This document shows positions 1-13,949 of a stretch of DNA of 64,000 bases, in pieces. A model generated the notes under the pieces. That model was given only the letters and a program-made list of their open reading frames with translations, ran no database searches and was not told the DNA's origin. Made by a program: the position numbers and the translations under genes. This DNA is from Ifrita kowaldi (taxonomy: Eukaryota; Chordata; Aves; Passeriformes; Cinclosomatidae): NCBI GenBank assembly GCA_013398055.1, contig VZRS01000313.1:90213-154212 (forward strand), read 5' to 3'. Positions within the stretch are counted from its first letter, which is position 1, and every line of letters begins with the position of its first letter.

Positions 1-321
1 GCAATTAAAGAAGTGCTGTAAAGTATATCTTGCTGGACCTTGCAATTAACCACCAAGACAAGCCCAGCACTTCCTATTGCTGAAAATCAGAATATCTGAA
101 TAACTCAGGCCTCTGAATGCGTCGTTTGTTGTGCCCTTTGATGATAATTTTACTCTGCCCCGCATTTAAGATCATCCGCGCTTAGTACCTCTTAAAACAA
201 TATTTTCGTGTTTTGTCATTTCATAAAGGCCAAAGGAGCTCAGCTGCTGCAACTTTTCCTAGGGTATGTTGCTGTGATATACTGTGCCATAAATGTTAAA
301 TACAAATGTGTAGATATGTCT
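1..321. other. Unique non-coding sequence
   Basis: I see no open frame with coding character, no repeat family and no RNA gene here. The sequence is AT-rich and runs into the 5' truncation point of the CR1 fragment that follows. Confidence 0.6.
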
Positions 322-720
322 GCTATGAGGAAAGGCTGAGAGAGTTTGGATTGTTCAGCCTGGAGGACAGAAGACTCTGGGGAGAGTCTTTCAGTACCTA
401 AAGGGGACCTACAAGAAAGATGGAAGGGAATTTTTCCAAAGACATGGAGTAATAGGGCAAGTGGGAATGTCTTGGAAGAGGGCAGATTTAGATTAGATAT
501 TAGGAAGAAATACTTGACTATGAGAATGGTGAGGGACAGGAGCAGATTGCCCAGAGAAGTGGTGAATGCCCAATCCCTGGAAACATTCAAGGGTAGGGTG
601 GACAGGACTCCGAGCAGCCTGATCTCGTTGAAGATGTCCTTGCCCATGGCAGGCAATTTGGACTGGATGACTTTACAACCCAAGGTCGCTTCCAACCCGA
701 AGCATTCTATGATTCTATTT
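322..720 (+). mobile_element. CR1 LINE 3' fragment, 5'-truncated
   Basis: This is the last roughly 400 bases of a Chicken Repeat 1 (CR1) non-LTR retrotransposon, covering the end of the reverse-transcriptase frame and the 3' untranslated region. Diagnostic words occur in consensus order: GAGGAAAGGCTGAG near 325, TTGTTCAGCCTGGAG near 349, CAGTACCTAAAGG near 392, TACAAGAAAGATGG near 410, GATATTAGGAAGAAA near 495, CCCTGGAAACATTCAAGG near 574 and CTTCCAACCC near 689. It ends in the usual ATTCTATGATTCTAT tail. CR1 copies are normally truncated at the 5' end with an intact 3' end, as here. A 137-codon open frame crosses the element, but it is only the remnant of the CR1 frame read into the 3' end and is not a host gene. 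Many substitutions against the consensus, judged from memory, suggest an old and inactive copy. Confidence 0.93.
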
Positions 721-3700
721 GAATATAAAGGTCTTCTGTATGGTGAGAGCCACAAATGATCTTACAGTTAAATCTGGTTTTCCACTGGAATCTTGTTTCT
801 CTTCCTTAGCTGCATGTGTAACCCTCCAAGAGATTTGCCTTGTCCCAGCTTTCTGGGGACCAACCCACACAGTGGGCTCAGGACACACCTGTTGTACATG
901 GACACAGGCTGTGGTGCCTCCGTGCCCAGCTCCCTTTGACACCTCCTGCACTGCATCTCTGTGAAATCAATAAAATGGAAATGTCATCTCTTCATCACCA
1001 CAAAGGCGAGGTTGGTATTAAGTTTCAGCAGTCGATGTTTGCAGCGACAGAAATTGATACACATTCCTTGTGTTATTGCAAGGCTCGAAGCTGTTTGCAG
1101 CTGCGTCTTTATCAGAAATTCTTGCCTCTCTGCCTCTGTCAAAGGCTTCTAAATTACTTTATATTTGTAGCTTTTGAGCAGCTGGATCTCTCTGCTCATA
1201 TCCTTTAATTTGTTGAAATGCAGCAACAGCATTGTGGCCGAGGTAGCATGCTTGAAAAATTGTTTTACTTATGAAGGTGTAGCCTACTCTGACCAGTTCT
1301 GAAAGTAGGACGGGACTTGACTGACCAGAAAGCAAGGTAAGGGCAGCTTCATCTCTCTCTCTAAATCTTCATCCTACCATGAAGCCCTGTTCCTCTCTTC
1401 ACAAGCTTCCACATGTCTGCCTGAAAAGCATTAGTCACCAGTCTGGGGTGACTGACCAGTAGCACCAGGAGCCTCAGGAGCCCAGTTAATCAGCTCAAGC
1501 AGTTATGAGGGGAAGAAAGTCCTCATCAGTAGCTTGTTCACAAACCACCAGCTGAAACAGATTCACACAAATCTTTTGTCAAACAAGTTGGAATTACAAA
1601 TGCACTTATAAAAAAAGCAAAGAATTCATTAACAGAAAAAGAGGCTAAATTAGCTGAATAAATAATTCACCACAAATTCCTCAATTCTGTTTCACACCAA
1701 ACATTTACATTAAACTTCTAGTTCTTCAGCATGCTGGAGGATTAAATTCAATTGAAATCCGTGTCTATTAATGAAAGTAATAGTCCAACCCTTATCACTG
1801 TGAGCACTGTTGCAACTAGGTCTGATACAATTATGGTTTTCCACAATTCATACCCCAATTCAGAAGACTACTTGAGAACATGCTTAAGTGAAGAATATAT
1901 TTATCTATTTTATCTCTTCTGATGTCTCTGTGAGGAGCTGTAGCTGTTGATCAGGTAAATATGCTTAAGAAGGGAGTTAACTTGTGTTTCAGGATAAATG
2001 GAAATACCACAAATTTTGAGGGAGTTTTTCCAGTCACAAAATCATCACAAACTGAGGGCACAGGACCACTTTGTCAGAGTCTGAAGCAACAAAATATTAA
2101 AGTCCTTGGTATTTGAGGACACCATGCATAGCCAGCAGCCTCCTGAACTGTTGCCTCAAAAAGAGACATATTTAGAGGACGGCTGGGTGGAAAGCACAGG
2201 TTAATGAAATGCTGTGGTGGTGGTGCTGCTCAGTGGAGCTCCTCAGCAGGTGCTCAGGTGTTAGAAAATCTGGATGAGTTCTCACGGCCTGTGGCTCTCT
2301 GCTGTCCATGTTTCACGAGGAGCAGTGCACTGGCTGAGCAGTGGCATTTCTGATCGCCGGGGTCAATAATGCTCTATCGCCCTCACAGCAGTGATTAAGC
2401 AATTACAATACAGCACCATGAAACCAATGAGAACGCCGTACTTCCAAGTTACAGCTTACTACTGCTTCCAGTCACCTCCACAAATAGCAATAAAAAGTAT
2501 AATCAATGAATTGGGATTTCATCAGCAAGATTTAACCTCAGTCACTGTCTGCAGGAACCCTGAGGTTTTAAACACGACACCGTGACCCCTCATTACGTCT
2601 TGGATACAGAGGCCTTGGCTGAACCAGCCATCTCTGGTCAGGGATTTGTTTATCATCAGAGATGAGTTTGTTTTTGCCGTTACAGAATTCCCAACGTGTA
2701 TGTATCTTCTCTTTGTCTCTGCCATTGAGAACAGTCTCCATTTCTTGTTAATTTATAAACAGTGCAATGAAATCAAATAAGACTCCCGTAGGGCTTTCTA
2801 TTTATTGTAAACATGGTATTGCTCAGTGAAAACACTGAGGTATTTCAGCTAGTAAACCCAGCAGGAAAAATAATAGTTTTGGGGAGGTGGTGGCAAGTCA
2901 AATACCACATTTTTTTTGAAGTAGCATCTAAAATGCATAGTTATTTTTTAAGCATCCGACATGTTCGTTTTCCCCCAAGAAGGATTTTCTGGCCATATCA
3001 GGAGGGAAATCTCAGGTAAGTTTCTCTGTGCACAAGATATACTAAATGTAATTCTTCCCTATTTTGTGGGAAAAAGAAAAAAAAAAATCAAACAGGTAGT
3101 AGTTTAGACCTTGCTTCACCTTTTGACATGTGAAATACTATGCTGAGTGTCTCTTTTGGGCAATCCAGATAAAATGATTGGATGGAAATATGCTTAAGCA
3201 TTCTGTGAAGTTCTGCTCCGTCCCATCATCAGATGGAACAGCAAATTCAATTTTTTTAAAAACTAGAAAAAAAGCTTTTAAAATATCTTCTCCTGCAGGA
3301 ACTGAGTGACTGTTTCCTGGTTAAAAAAGGCAAAAAAATGGGAATTAATTACACTGAATGCATAAATTCCGATAGAAATAATTTCTGTTTCTAGACATGG
3401 GACATTGCTCTTTATTATTTTTATGATGTTGCAGAACTACTGAGGTTATAACACACATTAAAAGTAGGCGCCAAGCTTTCTTAAATTAAAGGGTTGGCTG
3501 TGCCCATGTCTGCGATGAGTCAGTATCAGTTGCTGTGTGCACTTGGTACCTGTGCACCTGAGAGGGTACAGTGGATCTCTTCTCACTCCATGAAGCAGAA
3601 GCATATTTTTTTGTAAAGTAGAGCAATGTGGCAGCAACACAATTGTTCTGCTGGGTGAATCCTTAAACAAAGCGAGATAGAGAGAACTGATAGACTATAT

Positions 3701-6700
3701 TTAAAGTCTATAAAAAGTTAACAGCCTCTTCTCAATAATTATGTATCTATAAAAAATAAAGATGATACAGGGCCAAAACTTAATGGCATTTATGTTAATG
3801 TGATACTGAGCACTCAGAGGCAGTAGATATCTGCAAAAGTGGGTCACATATAGCTTAGAAGTTTTATGTTGTATATTCTATTCAGCATGTGTCTGTTCAA
3901 ATAAGTTTTTTGTGTGTAAAGTGAGCAAGTCACCTCTAGTATTGCGCTGCTTCTGTGCTTGCTGCCTGTGTTTCTGTGAAATCAAGGAGGACTGAAAACC
4001 CCCCATTTGTTGCTGGCTGATACTCATTTGTTTAATATTCAAGTGAGGACGCATCTCCCAGTTCCATGTCCTTTTATTTGCCTTTGTTCATGCAAAGTCC
4101 CATTGCCTACCCAGGATGGGAGCAAATGAAAATGAGGACGTAATTCCAGATACCAGTTCATTGTCGCTTTACACTGGTTTTACAGCAGGCTGGTTTCACT
4201 GTGTTGCCCTGCCTTGCTGTTACTGTGGGTGATAACCTCCATGTCTGTGTGACTGAAGGAGTAAAAAGTAATCCCTACAGACACCAGAGTGAAGAAGTAT
4301 TGTGGCATGAGGAGAAAATACAAAGACCTCTGGGAATCCAGAGAAATATGTTCCCCTCTATTTTTTTAACTGTAAACTCTGGTCCTCATTTCCTTGCTGC
4401 TTTTATGGAAAATTCAAAGTTATATCAGGCATTAAAATGACAAATTGGCTGATTTTGTCTGTTGTTATAAATATGGAGCACTATTTGCTTGTCAGACAGC
4501 TTCATAATTAGCAGCGGTCTATGTGGTATCAAGGCAAGAGATCATCAGATCAAGTTTCATGTTTATTCCACAGCCAGCATCTTCCCTATTGCTAATGAAA
4601 GTGTCTCCCAGGGACTGGCATATCTGAGCCTGGCAGCTATGTAACATCATTCTTTGAGCTTCACTTCCATCCCAACCCTCATTCTTTTTGGTTTTTGATC
4701 TTATCCTGTACTTATAAATGTATCCTTTTATGAAATATGCTTTCAATAGTGCTTTTTAAGGCAATGCAAAACAATACGTTTTCTAGTAATTTTTGTTCCT
4801 GGTAAGTGTAAGTGTTTTTGTGGGGTGTGTTTACACTACCCTGGAGTGTGGTCAGGTTTTTTCTTTTGTATGGAAGGGCATGAATGTTCATGAAGACAGA
4901 AAAAGCCATCAGGTTCCTTGTAGTTCACAGTTTGCCTTTTGCTCCTTGCCAAAGCTGGAAGATTTTAGATGGGGAAAGTAAAATGTCTCTGAAAAGACAT
5001 GATTTAATGAGGAAAAGAATTGCAAATAATGCAAAGATGGAAATGGGATTCCTTAAGAGACTCCATGCTTTCATTCACTAAAATCTTCCCTGCAGAAAAT
5101 CTCCTCTTCTTACCTTTTCCCAGTCCAGCCTTCATATTGTTGTTGTGACTGTTTCTGTACGATGTGAAGAAGCTGATGGTTCAGTATAAGCAATAAGATC
5201 ACAGGACTTTTGATACTGGAGCACTGGATCCGTTGTCATGTCATGACATACATATTCATAACCTAGCAGGCCTTGTAGTCGATTTATGCATAAGGGACTG
5301 ATAAGAAAAAAATTGATTTATGATGATCTCAAAAACATGGTCTCCCAAGATGTATTCTGCAGCTTTGAGACCTACAGTTTAGGCTCTATTAATTTTACAG
5401 TGCTGTCTGGAATTATCCATCTGTTTAAAGGTTAACTGTCTTTACACTTTTGAAATGGGTAGTTCTGTTTTGGTTCTTGCTTTGTTCATGCCACTGATTT
5501 ATAAATTATTAAATCTATCACAGCACAAAAAGACTGAAATTGGTTGCCAGATAACAACATCTACTTATTTCAAACTTTCTCTAGCAACTTTCTGATATAA
5601 TCTTAAATACTCCCTGTTAAGTGCTGGCAGGAGGGGAAATGCTGAACCCAATGGCATGTGTTGTACAATGACCTTCCTGCAAGAAAACACCATTATTATT
5701 GTTATTACACAAATATTTCCCAGAGGAGCACAAAGCCTTCAACACAGCACTGTACCAGAAAAACCCTAGCATGTGGTCACTCAGTGAGAGAGGTGGTGGG
5801 GTCACCTGGTTGAGAAAGAGCTACAGATGAGACTTATAGAGTTGATTTTTTTTTTTTTTTTTGAATGAAGCAATTGGGCTATAATGTTTGGGCATTTTTT
5901 TTCCCTTTTAGTAGCCTTGTTTTTCTGTTAGGGTGACTGAGCTGGTTGCTCTTTTGGAAAGTTGTTGTTGGAGAGATATTGGGAAGAAATGGGGATGGTG
6001 ATGTGCTTGGGGGGTTCTAAGTCCATGTGCCTCCCAGCAGGTACTCACCATCCCTTGCTGGAATCTCTGACTGCTGCCTGGAGTGAGCAGCAGTATGGCA
6101 AATGACAATGAGGTCCATGGTTCCACTTACACAGCCTATTACTGCATGAGAACAGGTTGGCTTTATGATCCTTGTTGACAGTGATAAATCCATAGGTGAC
6201 AATCACAAAGTTCTCATCTCTCTATAGAGCACCCTTCTGCCAATGCTCTTCAGCAGCTGGGCAGTGGTTTTCATTTTTGGCTTGTGAGCATTTGAAAAGG
6301 CAATCTAAGAACATGCAGCTAGCAGAGAAAAGTGTCTGAATTTCCACAGAATTTTCTTTTATGTTGCATTTGCATGCACATTTATGGGTTTCTGTGCTGC
6401 AGCTCCTTGTTGTTGGTGCTGTCTAAGCACGTTGATCCATTGTGAAAGGTACCTAACACGGTCTTGGCAACTGCTGGGCAGTGGCAGTTTTATTGAAGTT
6501 GTAATGTCTTGTCTTGCATTTGTGTATATTTGTTTGTACAAAATCTTGCAGATATATCAGAGAATTTTTCTGCAGAGCTAAGCTTTAAAAAAATCATGCT
6601 ATTAATTTTCTAAGTTGATTTTGGGCTCTTAATTAACTTTGGCTGCAGTGTACAAGCTCCAGCAGAAACTTCCTTTCTCAAAGCACAGGAGACCTATCCT

Positions 6701-7708
6701 TACATTCCCTGCTGCTTTTGGACATATTCTAACCCAGGAGAGCCATTTTGCTTGTCTTTCTTGCTGGATCAGCAAAAGCAGAAATATCTCCTGTGCAGTT
6801 CTCTTGTATATAGAATGAGTAGCTCAGCTTTAGCATAGTTCTGTGAGAAGACTATTTCACGGAAAAAAAATGTGCCTTGCAGTATTATTCCATCCCACAG
6901 CTTGAGAAAAACTGCATGAGCATTCATCATCTGATGATAGTCAGCCATGGGTGAAGAAGTTTGTTACACAGACTTGTAAATGCTGAGCAACTACTGTTTC
7001 CAGAAAGCAATGTTCAGAGGTTCATACACTTAATATTCGGATATTTGGCATTTGCATGTGTAAAACTGGAGAAATTCCCAAGAGACTACTGAATAAATAC
7101 CTTATGATCTGGTCCATTAACTTCAATGGAGAGGTCAGCTCTATAACTATTAGAAAATAGCATTTTGCCCATATACAATTTGTTTTTCTTTCACTTAAAA
7201 CTGAAAATGGACAGGCTTTTTTCAAAGATGTTCTATTGTTAAACTAAATTATTTTAATTTGTGTTGGAAATTGAAGTTCCAGGTTTGAAGTTCTTGCCTT
7301 TACAATGTAAAGTTGAAAATTTCTACATAAAAAGACACTTTATGTGAAATAAATTATTTAAATGAACTCCTAATTTTCCAGTGAAAGCCCAATTATGTTG
7401 GAAATTTTTTAACCATTTTCTCAAGAGTAGAATCCTCAAGAGAAATGAAATATAGCTGGTATATTCTTACAGAATCATAAAACCTATCCAAAGTTAGAGG
7501 ACGCCTCTAGAGTTCACTTAATTTACTTCTCATAGTATATACAATGTTACAGGAAGAAAAAAGGTAATGGTTCAAACGATAGTAATGAAGAGTTTAAAGT
7601 ATTGTTATCAATATATTTTAAACAAGCATTGATTTCCAAACCACTGGCAAATAATTGTTTCAGTGTAACTCTTAATGTGTGACTTTTGCCTGAATCAGCT
7701 GTGCGAGG
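721..7708. other. Gene-free unique sequence
   Basis: Nearly 7 kb of AT-rich single-copy sequence. Open frames on both strands are at most 122 codons, mutually overlapping and without recognisable domains. The only local structures I can point to are A-rich patches near 3068-3089, a T17 run at 5846-5862 and a perfect 12-bp palindrome at 5238-5249. No interspersed repeat was recognised, although old degraded ones could be missed by eye. Confidence 0.5.
5846..5862. repeat. Poly(T) run (T17)
   Basis: An uninterrupted run of 17 T. It could be a simple homopolymer, or the reverse-strand tail of a retroposed sequence, but no retroposon body is recognisable beside it. Confidence 0.85.
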
Positions 7709-7850
7709 TTTTTTTGTTGTTGTTATTGTTTGGTTGGTTTTTTGGGGTTTTTTTGTTTGTTTGTTTGTTTTTGTTGGGTTTTTTGGGGTTTTTTTGGGTT
7801 GGGGTTGTTTTGGTTTTTTTTTTGGGTTTTTTTTTTGTTAATTTTTCTTT
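7709..7850. repeat. T/G-rich low-complexity tract with quadruplex motif
   Basis: About 140 bases made almost only of T and G, including (GTTT) runs and alternating T and G blocks. Within it, 7776-7804 holds four G tracts (3, 4, 3 and 4 G) separated by loops of 6, 7 and 2 T, which fits the canonical intrastrand G-quadruplex rule. Open frames on both strands through this tract (Phe/Trp/Leu/Gly-rich on plus, Lys/Asn/Thr-rich on minus) are artefacts of composition. A sister tract of the same style lies at 61222-61362. Confidence 0.9.
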
Positions 7851-10800
7851 TATCTTGGTTTCACAGATTCCAGTTAGGAGCAAGGTCCTGTTGTGCCAAA
7901 GCATGTAGGGATACAGGACTTAGAAAGAAGCTCCACAGTGAAGGGCATGTCATCTGAAGAATCCCACCTCAAAAGTCTCCTAGAGATCAGACTTGTTCAC
8001 AGAAGATTTCCAACACACACTTAAATATGTTTTTGTCAGTATACCACATGTTCTTTTTGAAGGGAAGCAACATTTCTAATTTCAGTTTTACCAAAGATTG
8101 CACACCATGGGTTGAGCTTGCCAATGTGTAACATCCATGAATGTAAAACGTCAGTCTACAAATTACCAATCTCTTCCTGAAGTGCTATGGTCTGTGAGCA
8201 GACAGGGTTTTGCTTTTTAAGCAAGAGGCAAGTAAGTGAGACGCTGTTGTAGCAGATAATTGCTAAAACCAAACCTCATGGCTGTGATTGCAGGAGCTGT
8301 TGTGATAAATACAGGTAAAAATTGCAAGTCTGAAAATAAAAATGCATTTATTCAACAGCTTTCTGTGGGCACTATGTAATTGAAAAGGATGCTGAGATCT
8401 CATTACTACTGAAAAGGTCTCCTCACTATGTGGAAATGTGGACATAAAGCAATAGAGGAGAGCTGAACATTGCAAACATTGACCTGCTTCCTTTGACTCT
8501 TGATTAGTCTGGGGATGAGGAAGATCTGCTCACCCATCTGGCAATCTCTTGTAAATATTGACTTCTAGGGAGCAATGCCATCCTGCCAGCGCACAGCGGT
8601 GCCTTCCTTTGTTCCTGCCAGACTGTGGCACTACAGATAATGGCTACCCTGCACATGAAAAGTTTTATCATTCATTTCAGGAGCTTCAGATACTTTAGGC
8701 ACAGCCCGTTTGCCCAAACCAAGGTATCTAGGAACATCTGAGACACCCTGGGCACCCTTCTGGTCTCTCAGCTGCCAGGTTTGCTGTTGGCTGTGTCTCC
8801 CACAGGTGCCTTGTCATATCCCCCAGTTACCACGTGGATACTTACGAAATCTCTAACTGCAAGAGCTACTTTTTTCCAGGCACCTAAATGATGCCCTTTG
8901 TGTGTCTGTGTCTGAGAGCACAGCTACCATGCAATGGTACAGCCACGGGCAGTCAGACACTCTCCTGATGAGCACTCCAGCAAACTTAGAAGCATTATGG
9001 GAAAGCTTATTGCAGTATCATCTTGGTGGAAGCACCCCAAAAACTAAGGGAATTCAAGACAAATGGTGCTGAACCTCATGCCAGTGGTAAATACTTGAGG
9101 CACTCCTTTAATGATTTTGGAAGCTGCAGTGTTTTGCAGAATGAGATTCGACCCTTCAGAGATGAGCTTGCTCTTGACAGGTCCCACTAAGAAAGCAGAA
9201 AGCTGAAAACAAAAGCTAAAGGAAAAATTGCGAGCTTTCCTAGCAGGGAAAGCAGCGCCGTGAGCACAGCTAGAAGATTGTAGGAGGGAGACAGGGATGA
9301 AGAGGTGTGTACACGTTCAGTAAAGTGCGAGGCCTTGCCTGACATTCCCCTGCTCCTTCTGAAGGTCTATCGAGCTCTCAGACCAACACCCAACTGTGAA
9401 AAATGCAGAGTTAAAGCTTTTGAAGTTTGCAAGTGAGAGGTGGGATTAGAAACCAATAATCACTCTCAGTCCAGAACAGCTGCCTGTGTGGGAGGGTGGG
9501 TACAGAGAGAGAGGGACAGTTTTGGCTTTAATGTCAGAAACATGCCAAAGCTATTTCTCCTGTGTCTGGACTCCAGAAAGTGCTTATGAAAGAGCAAGGA
9601 GGGCAGGCTGCACTTGTGGTGTGGTTCTCCCTGGGCTGCCATTGAACTGCCCCTGGGGATGGATGGCTGGAAAAGAAATCATGACTGAGTGAGTGGCATT
9701 AGCCTTGAAATAATTCCTTATGACTTGCATCCTTTCCTGCTTTCAGATAATGCCTGTGAAACATGCACACCAATAACAATTTCATTTGTCTGGGAGGTAC
9801 TTGGAATTACAGCTGCAAGCCTCAGCAAACAGCACTGGTGACCATGAGCCATTTCCCCTCTGCCTCAGATGCCTGGCTGAAGTCTTGCTGTTCCTTCATT
9901 AGCCTGCCCATGGAGGGACCTGGGGAGCGGCAGGTCACCTCAAGTGCTTGCTGCTGCCCTGAATTTGGGCACAGCAGCTGCGACGGCACCGGGTACCCAC
10001 CATCAGTGGGCAGCCCGAGCATGGCCCCCAGCGCTTGTGACACAAGCCAGCCTGCTGCTCCTGTTACCTCTGCTCCCGGGTCGCTTGCACAGCATTTTGA
10101 GTCCAGGTACATGTAGAAAGCACTTTGATGAGAGCTGGGAATAAACAGGCATGGGCTCAGCTGAAGTCTTATTCTGTCACTCTTTCAGTTACTTTACACA
10201 AAAGCCTTAATAGCTGACGTAATAAAGCTGATGGTCAAAATAAGTTTGACATAGGGCAAAAAGAATTTAGGAGGAAACAGAAAAAATGGGATTTCCCCAC
10301 TGAAGCAGCTGACAGTCAACTCTTTATGATACTTTTTACTAACAATAGTGCCAGGGGTAGTGACCTCTCTGAGGATATTTTTCCAATCCTTCCACCTTCC
10401 CCCTGCTCCTATTCCCTCTTTCTGTTCAAAAGGATGTTTTCTTGCTGGATACTGGTTCAAAACCTCTCAGAACTTGCTGGGCATGTTTTTTTTGTTAAGT
10501 GCCAGGTGGTGAAATAAAAAAAGACAAGCACACAGAGACTTTTTGTTACTGTGATTAATTTTCACATTCTTACAACTCCTGATCCCGGCTGCATCCTGAT
10601 GTAGAAGATTCAGCATTTAAATAGCATTCATGGGTTACTATTGATCAGGGGGCTGGGGGGGGAGTGCATTTATTCCTCCTGGATTACTCCTTCTCCTGCG
10701 ATGTAATTATTTGTTTCCACTTGTACTGGTTTTTGTTATTTAGTGTTTAAAAGTAGTTTAATTAATCTCTTCTGTTGTTGTTGTTTTGAAAATGTGACAG

Positions 10801-13800
10801 ACACTCATGAGATAGATAATGGATTGATAAAGAACACTTGAGGGGACCCTGGAGTGCTCATCATTTGCTAGGTAGGGTATGTTAAACATAATACTGGTAA
10901 GATCAAGCCCTCCAGGACAAAAAATGAAAGAGGCATTTAATTGGAACACTTAGCAATCACAAAACCAAGACAGAGGTTAAATTGTTTTGAGCAAGAGAAA
11001 TTAATACATTAAAGGTTACATTTCCAACTGTGAGGCTGCAGAGCCTGGCTCTTATGCAGTGTCAGAATTACATAAGGCAGAAGAAATGGCTCTGAAATGA
11101 TTGTGGAATCATTAACAAAAGCCAAGGCAGAGTAAGACATTTCCCAGCAGGAGGGTGTGAAGAAGAATAAAGACATGGAGAGAGCTCATTAAGAATGAAT
11201 TGCAGACCATAAACATTTGAAACCACTAAGTGTGGAGTTCTATCTGTTATCTAATGACTCAGAAATTATAAAACTAGCAATGACTTTCAGAAAAGGAGTT
11301 GACTTTGCAGGAGGTTGTTTGCCATTATGAAAAAAAGGTAATTTTTTTTTCTAGTTGGGGGAAAAAAATAAAAATCCTTCATCTTTGTAAATCAGCACAA
11401 TTTAAGCAACTTCAGCTATACCCCAGAGAGATTTCCTTCTGTATAATTACACATTGTCTCAGATTTAGTAACAAGGATGTTGAAATGGAGGAACTGCATA
11501 GAGGATGAAGGAAGAGACAAGAGGTTCATTTCTTACTGTCTGACTGCAAATGATTAACCTCTTCATCTTTGAAAAGATCTAGCAAGTGCTGAGATCTCCC
11601 TAATTAGTAGGGATTTCATTTTCCTCATTTTGATTAAGGTCTAGACCAGTCTTTTCCTGATAAACAAATGATAGCCAAAGAAACAAGGGTGAATTAAATA
11701 TGCTGATGAAACTCTGTTTGGTTTATATGATGCAGCCTCAGCAGAACTACACAGAGCGCAGAAGGTGGCAGATTATCTGGCACAAGAAGCTAATTTTTTA
11801 ATAAAAAAACATATGACCATTGCACCAAGCTACCAGGGCATTCCTCCAGTCTCCCAAAACGGGAGTGTTTTCTGTGGATTGGGTTTATACTGAAGAGGTT
11901 TCCAAACTAAGCATCCTGTGGGATGAGTTGAGGGACAAATAGGACAAGGAGCAAACAAGCAGGTTTAAAGAGTTGCATGAAAGAAATCCCCAGGGGGAAA
12001 AGAAGTTAGAGATATGGGGAGAAGAATTGTAAGGAAAATGACCACTATAGGTTGCTAACGGGTTATGGAAAAGTTACAAAAGCAGGTCACCTTGGTCTGC
12101 CCTAAATTCTTTTGGTTTTCAGTTCTCTGTTGGTATGAAAATCTTGCACTGTCCTAAACAAAATATTTTACTATCTTTAATCATTCTCTGTGTAAGATTT
12201 GCTCTACTCTGAAATAAAAGGTACCTTCAAGGAAAATTTGTTGTTCCTTAGCTGTTAAGATTCAAGAATACCAAGGTAAAATTTTAACAAATTACCCCTT
12301 TATTTAAAAAAAAGCAAAATTGATGAGGCACACACATTCATCCACAAATTCATCATAAATTCATGAGTGTCATGGTTTACCTATATTTGCATTTTCAGGC
12401 AAATAAAACTGGTAAGCCAAAGTTCTATCCCATTCTGGTGTGAAAATGGAGAATGACAGGCTCTGTGAGAAGGCAGGCAGCAAGGTGGGATGACTGTAGA
12501 AAGGTCAATGGCAGAATTAGCTTTCATACTGTAGGCACAAAAACTTCTCATTTGAGGTGGGTGCAGAGATTGTTAAATGTGTGCAAGGTCCATTTAATGG
12601 ATCCAGCTTATAAAATTGGCCGCTACTTTCAGACCAGCATTTATTTTGATGGTTGCATGACTTACGGTTCCAATTAAAAGCAGTTAGATGTCTAAGTTGG
12701 AGACTATGGCTATACAAAATATCTCTCCTTTGTTGGCTTTCATTTGTACTTGTATTTAAAAAGTACACATCTAAACAGGAATAGGAGCTATGAATAATTT
12801 AGATGAGCTGAATTTATCTAAATTTGCTGGTTGGACAAGCTGGGCTTTGCTGTCTCCTCTGAGAGGGAAGCTGACCCACCGTTGCTGGCACCTTCACCTG
12901 CAAATGGGCTCAAAGCTGGAGGTGACATTGAGGTGTCAGTCACAGCCCTGCTGTGTACTGGCCCGAATAGAAAATACCCTGTCTACAGCAAGGACCTGGC
13001 CTGGGGATTTTGCTGCCAGAGAAAGTGTTCCCTGTGCCATCCCAAAGCCACTCACGTGGTGAAATGTCAGTAGATATTTTTCTGCTCCTAATACTTTGCT
13101 CCCCTTGGCAAGTACCACATCCACCTGTGTCATTAGAGAGACAGACCCTCTTGCAGTGACAGAGAAAAAAGAAAAAAAAAGGGCAGGGAGGAATTTTATT
13201 AGCATAAAATAGAGGCAAATGTTGTGGGACAAATTCAGTCCCTTTTGAAAGGAATGCTCTGCTGTTGTTTCCAGGAGACATGGCAAATTAAAATCAACAG
13301 TCCTGGACGTGACTGGGACATACTGAGGGACGGTGTGCGAGTAAAATGGCAACAAAAGCATATGTCCTTTCTGGCATTGTCCATCAGCATGAAATATTCC
13401 TGTGGAAGTATTCAAAAAGCTGTGTGTTGTAAGGATCTATGTTAAGATCACGAAGTTTGGCTTGTCATTCAGACTTCAGAGGGGAGCTCATTTGTGAACG
13501 GAGGAGGAAAAGGTCTGGAATTCATAAGAATGGGAGGGAGAAAAAAACCAAAACGACCCTGAAATTTCTTTAATAAATAACCGGGATGGAAGAGCTCCAG
13601 CAGGCAGACCAGAAGTGACAGTCAAATGTAACGTATCACTCAGGACACCATCAGGCATTTCCCTCCCGCTGCTATTTGAGGATCTCTGGATGCTGCAGGA
13701 AGAGCTTTATTGTGGTGCAGATTTGCTGCAGAGTGTGCAGCATGCTGCAATAACAGAGATATTTCCAATGGTCTTTGCTGCAATACCATGTACTGTATGT

Positions 13801-13949
13801 ACTTAGCTGAAATCAATGGGACATGTAAATGAGAATAGGCAGAATCCCTTCTACGGCAAGGAACAAAGCATCTGTGCTATCCTAAGCAAATAAAAGGATC
13901 AGCTCGTGCAGGATACACAAAGAGCTGTGACCGCACTGTACCGTGAGGG
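7851..13949. other. Gene-free unique sequence
   Basis: About 6 kb without a supported gene. Open frames such as those at 9763-10116 (plus) and 12936-13415 (minus, 159 codons) show no recognisable domain, overlap frames on the other strand and are not flanked by a convincing acceptor and donor pair. A G-rich run lies at 10648-10662 (G5, CT, G8). Confidence 0.5.

Noticed and set aside
346..759. 137-codon plus-strand open frame
   Set aside because: It lies almost entirely within the CR1 3' fragment and runs into its untranslated tail, so it is a transposon remnant and not a host gene.
7675..7957. Phe/Trp/Gly-rich frames on plus and a Lys/Asn/Thr-rich frame on minus
   Set aside because: Produced by the T/G low-complexity tract, with both strands open for compositional reasons.
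12936..13415. 159-codon minus-strand open frame
   Set aside because: No recognisable domain, a competing minus frame (12940-13281) over the same bases, and no convincing splice sites. Frames of this length are expected by chance in 64 kb.
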